A DNA stretch of 64,000 nucleotides from Dryas octopetala (GCA_963921425.1 OY992832.1:2604001-2668000); one strand, 5' to 3'. Numbered from the stretch's first letter, positions 26,181-38,840 are shown. Made by a program: numbers and translations. The notes: generated by a model from the sequence alone, not told the origin.

Positions 26181-26923
26181 TAGGCATAAATTCAATTTAG
26201 ACACATAACTATATAAGCTATTTCAACGGAGTCTATGAACTTTAAAATATTTCAAATATACACCTGATCTATTATCTAAATTGAAAAATGAATTTTTGTC
26301 TATTGATTTGTTAAGAGATCAGTTAAATGACAGCTTGGCTTTTGCTGACTGAGATTACTTGGCGACGTGACGCTATCTCAACAAACATTTCCCGCCAAAT
26401 GAGTGACACAGGCCCACAATTTAATAATAATAGAGAGAGAGAGTTTGTGGACCTGTGTCAGGTGTTAGGTGGATCTGTGTCGCTCATTTCCCGCCAAATG
26501 AGCAGCACAAGTCCACCTAACCCCTGACACGAGTCCACAAATTCATCATCTATTTATCGCTCGTTGAACACAAGTGAGGGATTTATACTCGAATTTGGGG
26601 GAAAACGTGATGTTTTTTGGAGACTAAATGGTCAGGAGAGCGTTCGACGAGCGGGAAAGATGTGATGGGTGTGTGAGCCCGTGTCAAGTGGACATGTGTT
26701 GCTCATTTGGCGAGAAATGTATGCTGAGTTGGTGCTACGTCGCCAATTAATCCCCGTTAGCAAAAGCCAAGTTGACATTTAACTGATCTCTCAATAAATT
26801 GATGGACGAAATTTCATTTTTCAATTTACATAATCAATCAAGTGTAAATTTGAAATATTTGAAAGTTCATAGACCCCGTTGAAATAAATAAATAATTATG
26901 TGTCTAAATTAAATTTATGCCTA
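26181..26923. mobile_element. Mutator-like MITE with ~180-bp terminal inverted repeats
   Basis: TAGGCATAAATT at 26181 is matched by its reverse complement ending at 26923, and the two arms remain alignable for about 180 bases (shared landmarks: CAAATTTACAC-like, AAATTGAAAAATGAA, GAGATCAGTTAAATG, CTTGGCTTTTGCT, TTGGCGACGT). Long arms and lack of coding sequence fit a non-autonomous MULE. The interior has smaller direct and inverted copies of CATTTCCCGCCAAATGAG. A clean 9-bp target duplication was not found by eye. Confidence 0.8.
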
Positions 26924-27192
26924 GAATTTATAATATTTAGAGAGATGACATTTTAGACACCCACCTATTTCTTTTGTTTTTTGTTCTTGCTTGGTAGGTA
27001 CGACACCGTTTGACATAGGTCGTTTGGGGTCAATTTTAAACGTGCTAGGACTGTGTGGCGCCCGTATCGGTTCTATTTGCAGGAGTGTGTCCCCTGCAAG
27101 TATTGGCGCCAAGCGGCCCAAGCTACAGCCGCCGCAGCAGCAGAAGAACAAGTTGACGCTTTACAGTTTAAATCAGATCCCTAACCAGGATA

Positions 27193-28783
27193 ATGCTATC
27201 CATTCGCTTCCCTATTCTAACCGAGAACGCTCTAACTCTTCTCAAATCCAGACCCTCACGCTCTCAAACCACCGCAACCCAATCACTTCCACGCCTCTCC
27301 AACTCACTGTCTCTTCCCGTACCCGAAGTCCACAAGCCTCGCGCAACCGCAGCCGATTTGGCTCTCAAGGAAGACGACAGAGAGTTTGTAAATGACCGAT
27401 TTGCCCCTGCCAGTGACTTTCCGCCTGAGGACGGGCCGTTGCCGGCGGGTCTCCGGCGAGAGTTGATGCCGAGGCACGTGGCGGTGATCATGGATGGTAA
27501 CGTGAGGTGGGCGAGGCGGAGAGGGTTGCCATCCGGGTCGGGTCATGAGGCGGGTGCACAGTCGCTGAGAGAGCTCGCTGAGCTGTGCAGCAAATGGGGG
27601 ATTAGGGTTCTCACCGTTTTTGCGTTTTCTTACGACAATTGGATGCGACCCAAGGTCAGTTATTTAAAAGCAAGAAAAGTACTTTCTAACTTTCTTTTTT
27701 GTCTTTGTGGAACTGCGTAATGATTTGGTTTGGTTATAGTGTAGATGGAAGTTGATTTTTTGATGAGTTTGTTTGAGAGGATGATAAGGTCAGAAATCGA
27801 CAACTTTGCGAGGTACCACACTTGAGCCCCTCACCCTTCTAATTTCTTTCACCTGATTGTTTTTGCTCATCTATGTTGAAGAGGGAACTTTTCTCTAAAT
27901 GGGGAAGAGCAATCTGCATAGGCTTTGTTGGGTTATGGAATTGGAATTTTTGTGCCATTTTTTTGTCACCTATTTAACCACAGAAAGAGGATATGATTCC
28001 CTAAAAAGCTTTGGAAGACATTTTCTTTGTTCGGTGGTGCATTCCCATGGTGACCTGTGCCTAAAAGTCCTTATTTGAACTGGTTCTGGTGATCCTATTT
28101 GTAAATTCTCTTGGTGTAGGTCCTAGTAGTTTATGGATGTATTTTTTCTGAAAATTGGCCAGCAAGCAAACAATGGTTTTAAGATTAATGGGTGGCTAGT
28201 GTGGGATTTGAAGATTGTAATTGCTTTCTCTTTTCCTATAATCACGGCCATCTAATTCTTTATCTAGGTATATTCAATCTCAATGTAGTGGTGCTCATAC
28301 TGGAAAAACATCTGATTTAGTTTTTGTTTTGACAGGGAAGGTATTCGAATATCGGTCATTGGGGATTTGTCAAAGCTCCCCGAGTCTTTACAGGAACTGA
28401 TAAGTGATGCTGAGGAGAGAACAAAAGACAACTTTAGACTCCAACTAATTGTGGCAGTGAGCTACAGTGGAAAATATGATGTTGTGCAAGCATGCAAAAG
28501 TATTTCTCAGAAAGTAAAAGATGGCCTTATTGAAGTCGAAGATATCAATGAAAGCCTCATTGAACAGGAACTGGAAACTAACTGCACTGAGTTTCCCTAT
28601 CCTGATCTACTAATACGAACCAGTGGTGAACTCAGAGTCAGCAACTTCTTGTTGTGGCAGTTGGCCTACACTGAACTTTTCTTTGTACCAGCACTTTGGC
28701 CTGATTTCAGGAAAGCTGAGTTTGTGGATGCCTTGGTTTCATTTCAGCAAAGACACAGGCGTTATGGTCGACGAGATTCTTAA
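27193..28783 (+). CDS. CPT: cis-prenyltransferase (dehydrodolichyl/polyprenyl diphosphate synthase)
   Basis: Condenses isopentenyl diphosphate onto an allylic primer to build Z-polyprenyl diphosphates (dolichol or plastid polyprenol precursors). Three exons: 27193-27654, 27745-27812, 28336-28783, in phase, 325 aa. UPP-synthase signatures are present: [19 protein letters not shown] with the catalytic aspartate and following [20 protein letters not shown], and the C-terminal [16 protein letters not shown] followed by YTELFF and WPDF. Residues 1 to about 70 are Ser/Thr/Arg-rich without acidic residues at the very start, compatible with a chloroplast transit peptide (inference). AIRP2 follows 2.5 kb downstream on the same strand. 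Which CPT subgroup, and hence chain length, is not resolved. Confidence 0.93.
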
Positions 28784-31332
28784 TCAATCAAAAGTTACAA
28801 ATCTTCTGTAACTTCTACCTTTTTTATGCTGAAAGCTTGTACTATTAGCAAAGCTTCTTCACAGTCCTATTATCATGTAAAATATAATTAGTGTTTCCCA
28901 AATGCCATGGAGTCTAAGAATTGAGAGTAGCTGGTACAACATCAAATGCTGGATGTACATACCAAGATTAATAATTATGGATCTAAATTATCTAATTGCC
29001 TCTGTACTTAGATTTGTATCAGTATAATATATTCATGCATCTATATGTATTGTGGATGTGACTGCGTGCGTGTTTCCCAAGTATGGCTTCACCACTTGGT
29101 AAATTAGTGCCATCTTTATCTTAGAAGGCATTGCTCATGCTCCGTAATTTTGTTATTTATGCTTATCTTCTCTTTCAACTAATTAATTCAGATTTACCGG
29201 CACTTTTCTAAATAAGGGTTTTACTAATTGTACCCTGACTTGTCCAGTTACATAGCAGATAACAGGAACACTGCATACTCAACTGCAGGGGGAAGAAGTA
29301 TATGTGAAGCAATATCTCTCATTCAAATGGTAAGACAAACGCTTCGTTACAGTTTGCTGTAATTGGTGTTCCTTTATTAGTCCATTTGTGTTTAATTCTT
29401 AGATCCTAAAAGTACTAGTTGCTTCACATTACAACAAACTAGTGTGATTCTTGTTTGATTGTTAAAGATGGTGCCAGTACCTATGATTTTACACATCAGT
29501 TTGTGAAGTGAATATCCAAAAAATCTTTATTCATAAAAGACATTGCTGAGCTTTGCGTAATCCTTACCTGTTGCATAGTGCAGGTTGCCCTGATGAGTGC
29601 CTATCTGAGAATCTGAAGGATGTTGTATTATCCAGAGCATGGACACATAACCAGTGTCGTTGATAAGGAGTAGTTCATGCATAATGTTGTGGAGATTCCT
29701 GAAAACATTTAACATGGGATTGTGATTTGGTGAGTACTTGGTAAATTAAGGTTTAGACAGGCAAAAGGAATCAAATAGGCAGTCAACACCTAATTCTAAT
29801 CTATTATTGAACAATAATGTGGTAGATAGCATCCCCAAATAAGGGGTGATTATAGATCAGAATTAGGTGTTGACTGTCCATTTGATTCCTTTTGCCTGTC
29901 TTTGATCTTATCCTGGGCAATTTCAGGCTTAGTACTGATTTCTGGGTAATGTCTAAACCTTACTTAATTTACCAAGTATTTTCCTAGCGTATCATTCCAG
30001 TTAAAGAAAAGGGGTTGGGGTGTTGACTAGTTTGAATTTTGCAGGTTGAATATTACAAGTCATGATAGTTTACTATGCTGAAAATTAGACTAAAGGGGCC
30101 TCAAGTGCCAAATTATGCATATAAGAAAATTACTTTGAAATGATCTATTTACTACTGAAAGTGGGTCAACTAGTAAGGCTATATGGATCATTTTATAGAT
30201 TTGAATCACCTTATTTGACTGCATTAAGAAATCAGTTAGTCACACAATTTGGCAGCTGATGTGTGTAAAGTTGAGGCTAATAATTGAAATATATCATTAA
30301 TTTTTGAGTGATCTATTAATTGAAGATTTTTTGGAGAGGACAAGCTTTTCATGAGTTTTAGCTAATAAATTTTAGGGAGATAATTTCTGCACTCCAAAAA
30401 TGATTTCTTACATTCCTTTTCACATTCAGACAAAAAGGTTGACTTTAAAGTGCTAAAATTATCCAGGGCCCAAAAAAAAAATTTAGTGCTAAAATTATCT
30501 CCCTAGTCCCTACTTTTATGGCATTTATGTGCAAGTGTGCAACTCATTTCATAACATAAAGAAAAAAAGAAAAGGAATAAAGTTGAGTGCTATGACATTA
30601 TTTTATCATGTGAGTGTGACCCATTGTCGCATAAATAAATAAGAATCCATCAATTAGTCCAAATGTGCCAATAAGGACAAGGTGACTTGGATGTATATCC
30701 CTTATCCAAAAGCCAGCAATGATCAACCATAATTGGATTAATTGCAGGAATGAATTTAACATAGTATAATCATAATTAGGATACATTAATATGATTATTA
30801 ATCAATTACACGTCATGGACCTCCCCGGACAAAATCGTCTTTTCAATATATGGCTGGCTGGACCCCCCCAATTTACAAAACTTGGGGCTTCCCCTCTGCG
30901 CCTACTGGTTTTGGCTTCCTTTACCGGCTTCAGTGTAAGGTACTCAAGCCCCCAATCAAACCACGCCACGTCACATATCAATTACCCTCCAATTTCAACT
31001 CTCAACAGAAAACCCGAGTCAAGCTTACGTGGCTATTAATTATTGGTCACTGGAAAGAGAAAGACAAAGTCTTCAAAGCAGACAATATCATAATTCTCTA
31101 TACCGGGTTAGGTGATAAGTATTTAAATGAAGCCTTTTGTTTGTTGTTTAAGCAGTTGGAACGGACAGTGCAGTGGTGGTCTGAGCTCGTCTCTGGTTTT
31201 GTATTGTTATTCTGGTGCTTAGGAAAAGCTGAGGGGATAAAAGGTGTGATTTTTTCTAGGGTTTTCTTTAACTTTGTTGCTCTGACTTTCTGTTTGGTGG
31301 ATGGGAGTAATTTTTCGGGAAAATACCCGGCC
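28784..31332. other. Spacer between CPT and AIRP2
   Basis: CPT 3' untranslated region, then AT-rich sequence with one foldback element, and finally the AIRP2 leader. No supported gene. Short open frames here show no recognisable domains. Confidence 0.5.
29733..29979. repeat. Interrupted foldback repeat
   Basis: AGTACTTGGTAAATTAAG at the left is mirrored by CTTACTTAATTTACCAAGTA at the right. Inner arms GACAGGCAAAAGGAATCAAA and AGTCAACACCTAATTCT are mirrored at about 29850-29905. The right arm has an insertion between its inner and outer parts. Likely a small MITE remnant. Confidence 0.7.
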
Positions 31333-33692
31333 ATGAGAAAATCGTTCAAGGACTCTCTCAAAGCGCTTGAAGCAGATATTCAGCACGCCAATACTCTGTA
31401 AGTCTCCGTCTTTCCCTTCAATTTGAATGTCCGCTCCTCTGTTCCAGTAAATTTGGGAATTTTATCTTCCAGAATTTTTCCAACCTTTTTTATAGCGCAG
31501 CTTTAATTTTATTTATTTTTTCAAAAAGAATTACAGCCCTTTAGAGTTTAGAATCGTCTAGTAGTTTAGGACCAAACCTTTGGGAATAGAAAAAAAAAAA
31601 AAATTGTTGAAAGAGGCCAATCTATAATTCATGAACCTGTACAGTAGCTTCAGTTGAATGTCTCTGTTTGGTTCTATGAATGATTTTGAAAGTTTCACAA
31701 ATAAAATGGTGATGTATGGAAAGGTGGTGTGAAAATAAGAATTATTGGAACAAAACGAAGACCCATTGCACTATTGCAGAAGGGTCACATGACTAAAATC
31801 TAGTAACACACTATTTTGGCTTGGTCTTGGTCTTTATATTGCTTTCTCTGTGTATGTCGGCCACCCATTTATTTTGGGCAATTCAACAAAGTCCAGTAGT
31901 ATTTAACAGTGATACTCTAATTTTTTGTTGATGGGTCTTCTATCCTGATCCATGATTGGGTATAAACTTAAAATGTGCATCAACTTGATTTCTCCTATGT
32001 ATTATTAATGCTTTGGGTTCTAAATATTGTGTGCATTTTACATGACTTTGGTGATACCATAATTGTTGAATCAAATGCTTTGCTTGGCCTCTGTTCTTAT
32101 TAGGGCTCTAGATTATCCAAGAGAGAAAGATGGAGCACGTCTTCAGATGAGACTATCCTACAGTCCAGTGTTCCACTTTTTTCTCTTTCTTGTCCAGTGG
32201 ACTGATTGTCAGCTTGCTGGGGCCCTTGGCTTGCTTAGAGTTCTTATTTATATGGTATATGCTTTTTTCAAAATTTAATTTTATTAATTATCTTAATGTT
32301 GCTTCTTCTTTTTAATTAAAGAGAGAGGATATGCAAATGAGAGAGTTGAGGGAAAGATGTTCACAAATATAAACACTGAAAACAATTTAAAACAGTATTT
32401 AGTTTTTATATACATTCTATCTGTTTTTTTTTTTGTTTGACAAAAAATTATTTGTTTCCTCTTTCCCTCACTATGTTATCATTTTCATCTCTCTCCTCTC
32501 CTCTCCTTATCTGTTTTTTAATTAGAACATAAAAAATGAAAACTTAGGACGACTTAATTTTTATGCGTAGGCCTTTTTTTTTTTTTTGGCATTATAATTT
32601 CATAATCCTGTTTTTTAACTTTTTTTTTTTTTTTTTAATATTCCATCTCCTTCAGAAATGTAGTAATTTTACTATGACTTAATGTGGTGGATTGGTGCAG
32701 ACCTATGCGGATGGAAAGACCACCATGTCTGTTTATGAAAGGAAAGCCAGCATTAGAGAATTCTATGGTGAGTGATATTCAGTAAAGATGAACTTTACTA
32801 ATGTAGTAATATTTGTATGATACTGCAAGTTCATCTTCTTGGAGACTGAGACGGGGGAGGGGAGAAGGGTTGGGAGGCAAAGGACAAATTTTGTTATTCC
32901 TTGATATCTATGGATGCAATTTGTGTTCACATGTTTTTCTTTTCATGGACAGCGGTGATATTTCCTTCTTTGTTGCAACTTCAAAAAGGCATCACAGATT
33001 TGGAGGACAGGAAACAGAAAGAGGTTTGTACTGTCAGATACAAAAGAAAAGATGAATTGGACAGGGGCAAACTCTCTGAAGTTGACATTGAAAGAGAAGA
33101 AGAGTGTGGAATTTGCATGGAGGTGAACAGAAAGGTTGTGCTGCCTAACTGCAGTCATACATTGTGTTTGAAGTGTTATAGGGAATGGTATGCTTTTTGA
33201 CCTTTTTCTTTTTCTTTATAGCTTTCAACATATTCTTTACAAGATATTTTAATTGTATGTATTAAACTATAGTTTCTATCACATGAGAGAGAAATTTCTG
33301 GTCAATGCTTGATATGGTTCATTTCATGAATTAAGGGAGCTGAACTGGTACCCTTAGATGAGTGATAACCATCTTCGCATTTGAAAGCTTCATGACTTGT
33401 TTTTTATTTTCCTTTTATTGTTCAAATGCTTTTGCTTTTCCTAATAGAGTGGAACCTGATGTTGTTATACTGTTTCCTCAGGCATGGACGGTCTCAGTCG
33501 TGTCCCTTTTGTCGTGATAGTCTCAAAAGAGTCAACTCAGGTGACCTTTGGATGTACACAGAAAAATGTGATATTGTTGATTTGTCATCAATCTTAAGAG
33601 AGGACCGCAAGAGACTATTTATGTACATTGATAAATTGCCTCTTGTTGTTCCAGAGCATGTATTTGTTCCCTATGATTCTCATATTCGGTGA
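31333..33692 (+). CDS. AIRP2: RING-type E3 ubiquitin ligase AIRP2
   Basis: Cytosolic C3HC4 RING E3 ligase; in Arabidopsis AIRP2 promotes ABA and drought responses. Five exons: 31333-31397, 32104-32254, 32701-32767, 32953-33187, 33482-33692, in phase, 242 aa, the Arabidopsis length. The protein starts MRKSFKDSLKALEADIQHAN and contains YMTYADGKTTMSVYERKAS. The RING domain (about residues 145-182) reads CGIC, then CSHTLCLKCYREW, then SCPFC, giving the full C3HC4 set. It ends LPLVVPEHVFVPYDSHIR. The first ATG gives the conserved N-terminus. No defects seen. Confidence 0.95.
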
Positions 33693-34003
33693 GGCTCATG
33701 TACAGCTTTTGGGAACTATCTGTATATAGCAAACCTTGGTTGTAATTGTAATTCGAAACCTTTTGAATGCAATTGCACTTTGGCCATAGTTTTGATTGGC
33801 TTCAAAAGAGTGATTTGAAATATAGATTATGGTTCGTGTAGTAGTAGTAGTGTCTGTTTCGTTCTTGTAATCTTCGATGCTGTTGAATATATTTTGTATG
33901 TACACATAGAATAATGCTGGAAGAATCATATTTTCTGATCATAATTGATGTTATAAGTACACATTGACAGAGAGCAAGAAGCACCAGAGTAATGATTGTT
34001 GGA
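33693..34003. other. Convergent spacer AIRP2 / AMT1
   Basis: Only 311 bases separate the stop codons of AIRP2 (+) and AMT1 (-), so their 3' untranslated regions probably abut or overlap. No gene. Confidence 0.6.
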
Positions 34004-35407
34004 TCATGACCCGTTATCTTGCATGCGTGTGTATTCTTCATAAAAGCGAGGATGATTTTCTTCTGAATCAGCATAGGCATAGCCTCCATGGCGGGAGACA
34101 TCAAGACCTGCAATTTCTTCATGAACAGAGATCCTCAAAATTTTAAGCTTGTGGAGGGTGTAGAAAAGAGGGCCCATTGTAATGCTAACCCAGCCCATAA
34201 TCACCAAAGCCTCAATAACTTGGGCTCCCAGCAGACCCCAGCCTCCACCCATTAAGAGACCATAAGGCCTTACTATGTCAGTGTTGCCCGAATTATAGAC
34301 TTGGATCACGAGCTCCTCCTTTGCAAATAGGCCAGTAAATATCAAACCCCACGCACCACACCCACCATGTAATTGGGTCGCCTCTAAGGGGTCATCGAAC
34401 TGCAGTTTTAGGGCCAAAATGTTGAGCCCAATTAAGACCCAAGCCGCGCAGAACCCGCAAACCACTGCAGCCCAAGGCTCAACAACAGCACAGCCCGATG
34501 TAATTGCCACAAACCCACCAAGCACACCATTGCAAACATCCAGTGCATCCCAATGACCCACTAGTAAGCGTCGACCGAATAGGGTTACGATCCCTGCAGT
34601 CGACCCGGCCAATGTAGTCACAACTGCGGTCCGGCCCACACCAGTCCAATTGCCTAGCCCACTTGTGTCAGGATAGGCCACAAGAATCTTATCGAACGAG
34701 CCCGGATTAAACCCGAACCATCCGAACCACAAAAGAAATGTCCCAAGCACCACAAGAGTCGCATTATGGCCTCTAATGGGTATGGCCTTACCAAACGCAT
34801 CAAACCGGCCCACTCTTGGGCCCTCAATGAAAGAGCCCCAAAGCCCAGCAACCCCACCCACCAAATGAACCACACCACTCCCAGCAAAGTCAATAGCCCC
34901 AGAACGCAAGAGCAACTGAGTCGAACTCGGACTGAGCCAACCACTGGACGACCAAACCCAGTGAGCCACCACAGGGTACACAAACCCAGATAGGAAACAA
35001 GAGAAAACAAGGTAGGCGCTGAACTGAGTTCGCTCAGCTATGGACCCACTGGTTATGCCAGCAACCGCTATAGCAAAGGCCCATTGGAAAAGGAAGAAGC
35101 TGTAGTCATATGAGCTGGTTGAGATGTCTTTGAGAGCGAAGAAGTTTGTACCAATGAAAGGGTTGGAGTTGTTGCCGTCTCCGAATGCGAAAGCGAATCC
35201 GAAGAGGTAGTAGGAGAGGCTGCCGACGACAGCGTCGACGACGTTGGTGAGCATTATGTTCATGGCGTTCTTGGCGCGAACAGAGCCGGCGCAGAGCATG
35301 GCGAAGCCGAGCTGCATGACGAAGACGAGGTATGCAGAGAAGAGGAGGTAAATGGTGTTGATGGAGTCTTCCACGCTCTGTTCCCATGACGAGGCCGCCA
35401 TCGCCAT
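34004..35407 (-). CDS. AMT1: AMT1-type ammonium transporter, short N-terminus
   Basis: High-affinity ammonium uniporter of the plasma membrane (AMT/MEP/Rh family, 11 membrane spans). Intronless, as most plant AMT1 genes, 467 aa versus the usual ~500. Core features: [56 protein letters not shown], the AMT signature [19 protein letters not shown] containing the first pore histidine, and [16 protein letters not shown] with the second. The C-terminal regulatory helix reads GLDVSRHGG, with serine where characterised AMT1 proteins have the trans-inhibitory threonine (GMDMTRHGG). The N-terminal ~20 residues with conserved cysteines found in many AMT1 proteins are absent. Start chosen at MAMAASS (35407); the upstream in-frame extension is simple TA repeat. 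A (TA)n tract at 35480-35505 may hold the TATA box. Confidence 0.93.
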   Translation of the reverse strand: MAMAASSWEQSVEDSINTIYLLFSAYLVFVMQLGFAMLCAGSVRAKNAMNIMLTNVVDAVVGSLSYYLFGFAFAFGDGNNSNPFIGTNFFALKDISTSSYDYSFFLFQWAFAIAVAGITSGSIAERTQFSAYLVFSCFLSGFVYPVVAHWVWSSSGWLSPSSTQLLLRSGAIDFAGSGVVHLVGGVAGLWGSFIEGPRVGRFDAFGKAIPIRGHNATLVVLGTFLLWFGWFGFNPGSFDKILVAYPDTSGLGNWTGVGRTAVVTTLAGSTAGIVTLFGRRLLVGHWDALDVCNGVLGGFVAITSGCAVVEPWAAVVCGFCAAWVLIGLNILALKLQFDDPLEATQLHGGCGAWGLIFTGLFAKEELVIQVYNSGNTDIVRPYGLLMGGGWGLLGAQVIEALVIMGWVSITMGPLFYTLHKLKILRISVHEEIAGLDVSRHGGYAYADSEENHPRFYEEYTRMQDNGS

Positions 35408-36386
35408 GAGTTTAATTTGGATTGGAAATTGAGAGAGATGGTTGGTGGTGAAGGGAAGTTTGTGTGTGTTCGAGAGTAAATATATATATATATATATATA
35501 TCTGAGGTTTGAAGGGTAGATCCCTAGATACATATTTGTGGGTCGCTTTACTCATGCATCAATTGTCGATTGTGCATCATCCTACTTCCAATCACTTGTG
35601 GTCAGTGGATAGCCTTGCAACTCGGCCGTTCCCACTCAGTTTCTTGAGCCGAGTTCTATTCTGATTGAGATAATAAGCTGTAAGAGATTATACAAAGTTT
35701 AGATCCCTCCACCTCCGGTGGTTGAGGAGATTCTAATTCTTGATTCACTCTTCATCCTAACAGTCAACCTAATCGGATTTTATAATGTCAAATATTCAAG
35801 CACGTGTCATGAAAGGAGTGCACATTTACAAGTATGAAATATCAAATGTTCAAGCAATGTGTTACATGACCCTTCTTTTTTTTTTGGGCAATTTGACAAG
35901 ATTTTCACATCAATTGGTATCTGTGCCAACCATTGCATGTTTTTTTTTTTGTTCCTGATCCAAACATTTGCATGGTTATTAATTATAAAATATCAAGGGT
36001 CCAAGCAGTGTGTTACATGATTCACTATGTGTGACAATATTGGAAAGAGAAAAGAGGTATTGACCTAGTTTCTTTAATTCTAGTGCCACCCACAAAATTA
36101 TCACAGTTACTACCAGACTTACTGGTATTGAAGGTGGGTGCATACATATAATACAATTTGCTCATGACATCGAGTTTCTTAATAGATAGACTAACCCAAC
36201 TATAAATTGCTATTAACAAGAGAATCAAGCGTACACAATTTGTATTCTATAATTGGCTAGCTAATATACCAATAACAATTAGTTGTGGAAGGCTCCAAGC
36301 CATTGTCATACATTTAATTACTTAATTTTATATAATATACCATATAGTGCTTACCTTTATTTACAGCTACCATTTTCGAAAAATAA
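35408..36386. other. AMT1 promoter and NPC1 3' flank
   Basis: AT-rich spacer including the (TA)n tract at 35480-35505. No gene or clear repeat beyond poly-T runs. Confidence 0.5.
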
Positions 36387-38840
36387 TCATTGAGCTTCAA
36401 GGTAGGAACCATGATCTTGCACTGTAACTCGGCTAGTGAGAGAAGGTCTCATTGTAACAATTGCAGACTCGTTAGCTCCAGCTTTAAGAGCAGCTCTTCC
36501 AGCTTCCAGGAACCTCTTAACAGCATCCTCAGCATACCTGTTGGCTTCACCCACTTTCATGCTTTGGCCAATGTTTGGGTAAGTGTTGAGCACATAATCA
36601 CCATTGAGCTGGGATGCAAGTTGGATCAGTTCAACTTGGAATTCAGAGAGGCTCACATCTTCTTTGGGTCCCCATGGCCTCAGTGATGTCGTCACTTCCG
36701 GAATAGTTTCTGTAACATAGAACTGAGATTAACACTGAAAGATTGATGCAAGAAAACAAATAAACTCTTTCTGACGAGAAAATGCAACTCTCTCTGTAAC
36801 ACTCAAGGGAAGTAATCATAAAAAAGGAAATGATTGGATGGACTAATGCAAACCTGGACAATCATCGCGAGGAGTTTTGCGGAGGTAAAAATAGTTCTCA
36901 AAAGTACCAGCCCATGCATCTCTCTTAGTCAGGAAGTTTGATTTTAAATTGAAAAGCTTCTTTACTGTCGCGGGGATAGACGAATGCTCGAACTGTGAAT
37001 ATGGTGTTGGCCCTGTTGGCTCATGGATCACTGCACCAAAATACCAAAAATCAATCAATAGGCCAAAGGGGAAAAATTATAGTGGCATAGAAGAAACATA
37101 ACAAAGGCTAGAGAATGATATCGATACAAAGTTTACGCTTGGTCGCCCGTTGGGGTTTTTCACTAATTTGAAATGCATAGAAAACCATTCCAATATAGCA
37201 TGACTTGATTTTCCATGCTTCAATGAATGATGCATCGGGAAAAAGCTGCCTGCTTTGGTGGCTCGCATCTAGCACATGGACAATAAGGACAACTTGTGTA
37301 GACACCACAAAACATTGTCTTCACAACTTTGTTATAGGATATTGAAAACTTTTCTTAATACCTCAAACAGAGAACCACCATCTCAGTTGTAGACTTGTAG
37401 TAACTATTAGGTGCCTAGCCAACACAGAAAGCTCAAAGCATAGCCAAATTACAAGAATGGGACTACAGTAACTCTACCAAGCCATATGAAAAACACTCAT
37501 CGCAAACACATGCTAAAAGATTTGACAAATTCATGGCAGACACAGAAACCAGATACCAAATTCTAACCAAAACCCATCTAATAGACTCAAACTTAATTAA
37601 ATTCCTCAATTAATACAACTAATATAACAGAAATTTGAAGCATTTTAACAGCCAAATTACCTTTTAACACGATGCTAAAAAAGAAAATCCCAATAAAAAA
37701 AAAATTTAATAAACAAGCCCAAAAGCTGAGAAACTCACCAGTACCCTTTTCGACCCAAGGCGAGACGAGTATGGTGGGCACCCGAACACCCAACCGGTCA
37801 AACCCGAAATAAAACGGGTCGGGCCCGACAATCCCATCCGGGCTAGGCACATTGGAAACGGGGGTAGGCACGTGGTCGTAAAACCCACCGTGCTCATCGT
37901 ATGTAATCAACAATGCCATTTCTTTCCACTGCGGGCTGGCCCTCAGAGTCTCGTAGACCTCCTTCACAAACCTCTGACCTCGCGCCACGTCATGCGACGG
38001 GTGGTCGTCGTTGGCGGGAAGCTCCTTGACGTCGAAGTAGCGCTGCTCGACCACCGCGTAGTTGGGAAGCTTCCCCAGCTTGGCGTGGAGTTTGAACTTC
38101 AAAGCGTAGCTGTGGAATTTCATCACGTGCTTCAATTTTCTCAGGCTCTTGAAGAAGAGCGAGGCAGGGATGTTCTGGTAATAAATCCCGAAGCTGAGGT
38201 CATTTTCGTCCAGCGAGTCGAAGATCGTTTTTTGGGGGAAGCCGTGGATGAGGTCCTTCCGTACGTTGCTGGTGGCGCCGTGCGAGGTCGCCGAGTGGAC
38301 GTAGAACCGGTTCGGCTGAGTCGACGCGGGTACGGACGCGAACCACCGGTCGAACACGGCGAACTCGTTCGCTAACTCGGTGTAGACCGGCAAGACCTCG
38401 GGCTTGAACCCGCTCATCACCGTGCTGGACATGCCCTTGGCCATGCTCTCCGCCTGCTGGGCGAACCCGTTCATCGTAGCCGGGTTCCCAGAGCTCGTAT
38501 TCGACCCGAATATCTGTTCGCGGATCGCCTGGAACGAGTGACCCGGATCGGAGTCAACGAAGAAGGCGTTACTGGAGACAGACACTTTTGGGGATTTGGG
38601 GTCGGAGACAGAAAGCGGGTTCGATTCGTTGCCAGTTAAGCCGTCGATTTCGGGTCGGGTCGATTTGAGCCAGCCGAAAATATGGTCAAAGGAGCGGTTT
38701 TCCATGACCAAAACGACGACCGTTTTGATGGGTCCTTGGATTTTGGGGTTTTTGCGTGCGACTGTGTGAATGGGTTGGGTAGAGACTAGTAGGAGGTAGA
38801 GGAAGAGAGTCCAGGTGATGGGCATTCGCCGGAAAGCCAT
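36387..38840 (-). CDS. NPC1: Non-specific phospholipase C (NPC1)
   Basis: Hydrolyses phospholipids such as phosphatidylcholine to diacylglycerol; NPC1-type members enter the secretory pathway. Three exons: 37739-38840, 36854-37030, 36387-36709, in phase, 533 aa, identical to Arabidopsis NPC1 length. Residues 1 to about 28 form a signal peptide ([20 protein letters not shown]). Phosphoesterase motifs are seen: [15 protein letters not shown] (residues 46-60, metal/nucleophile region), [51 protein letters not shown] and [18 protein letters not shown]. The C-terminal extension after DCP, with [16 protein letters not shown], is typical of the NPC1/2/6 group. ATG at 38840 is the only one giving the signal peptide. 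No defects seen. Confidence 0.95.

Noticed and set aside
34654-35010. 118-codon minus-strand frame
   Set aside because: Second-frame shadow inside AMT1.
35408-35533. 42-residue N-terminal extension of AMT1
   Set aside because: Encoded by TA repeat and leader sequence, reading YIYIYIY; no AMT1 has such an extension, and a standard ATG is at 35407.
37872-38375. 167-codon open frame on the + strand
   Set aside because: Lies antisense within NPC1 exon 1, whose GC-rich codons leave the opposite strand open; no domain.
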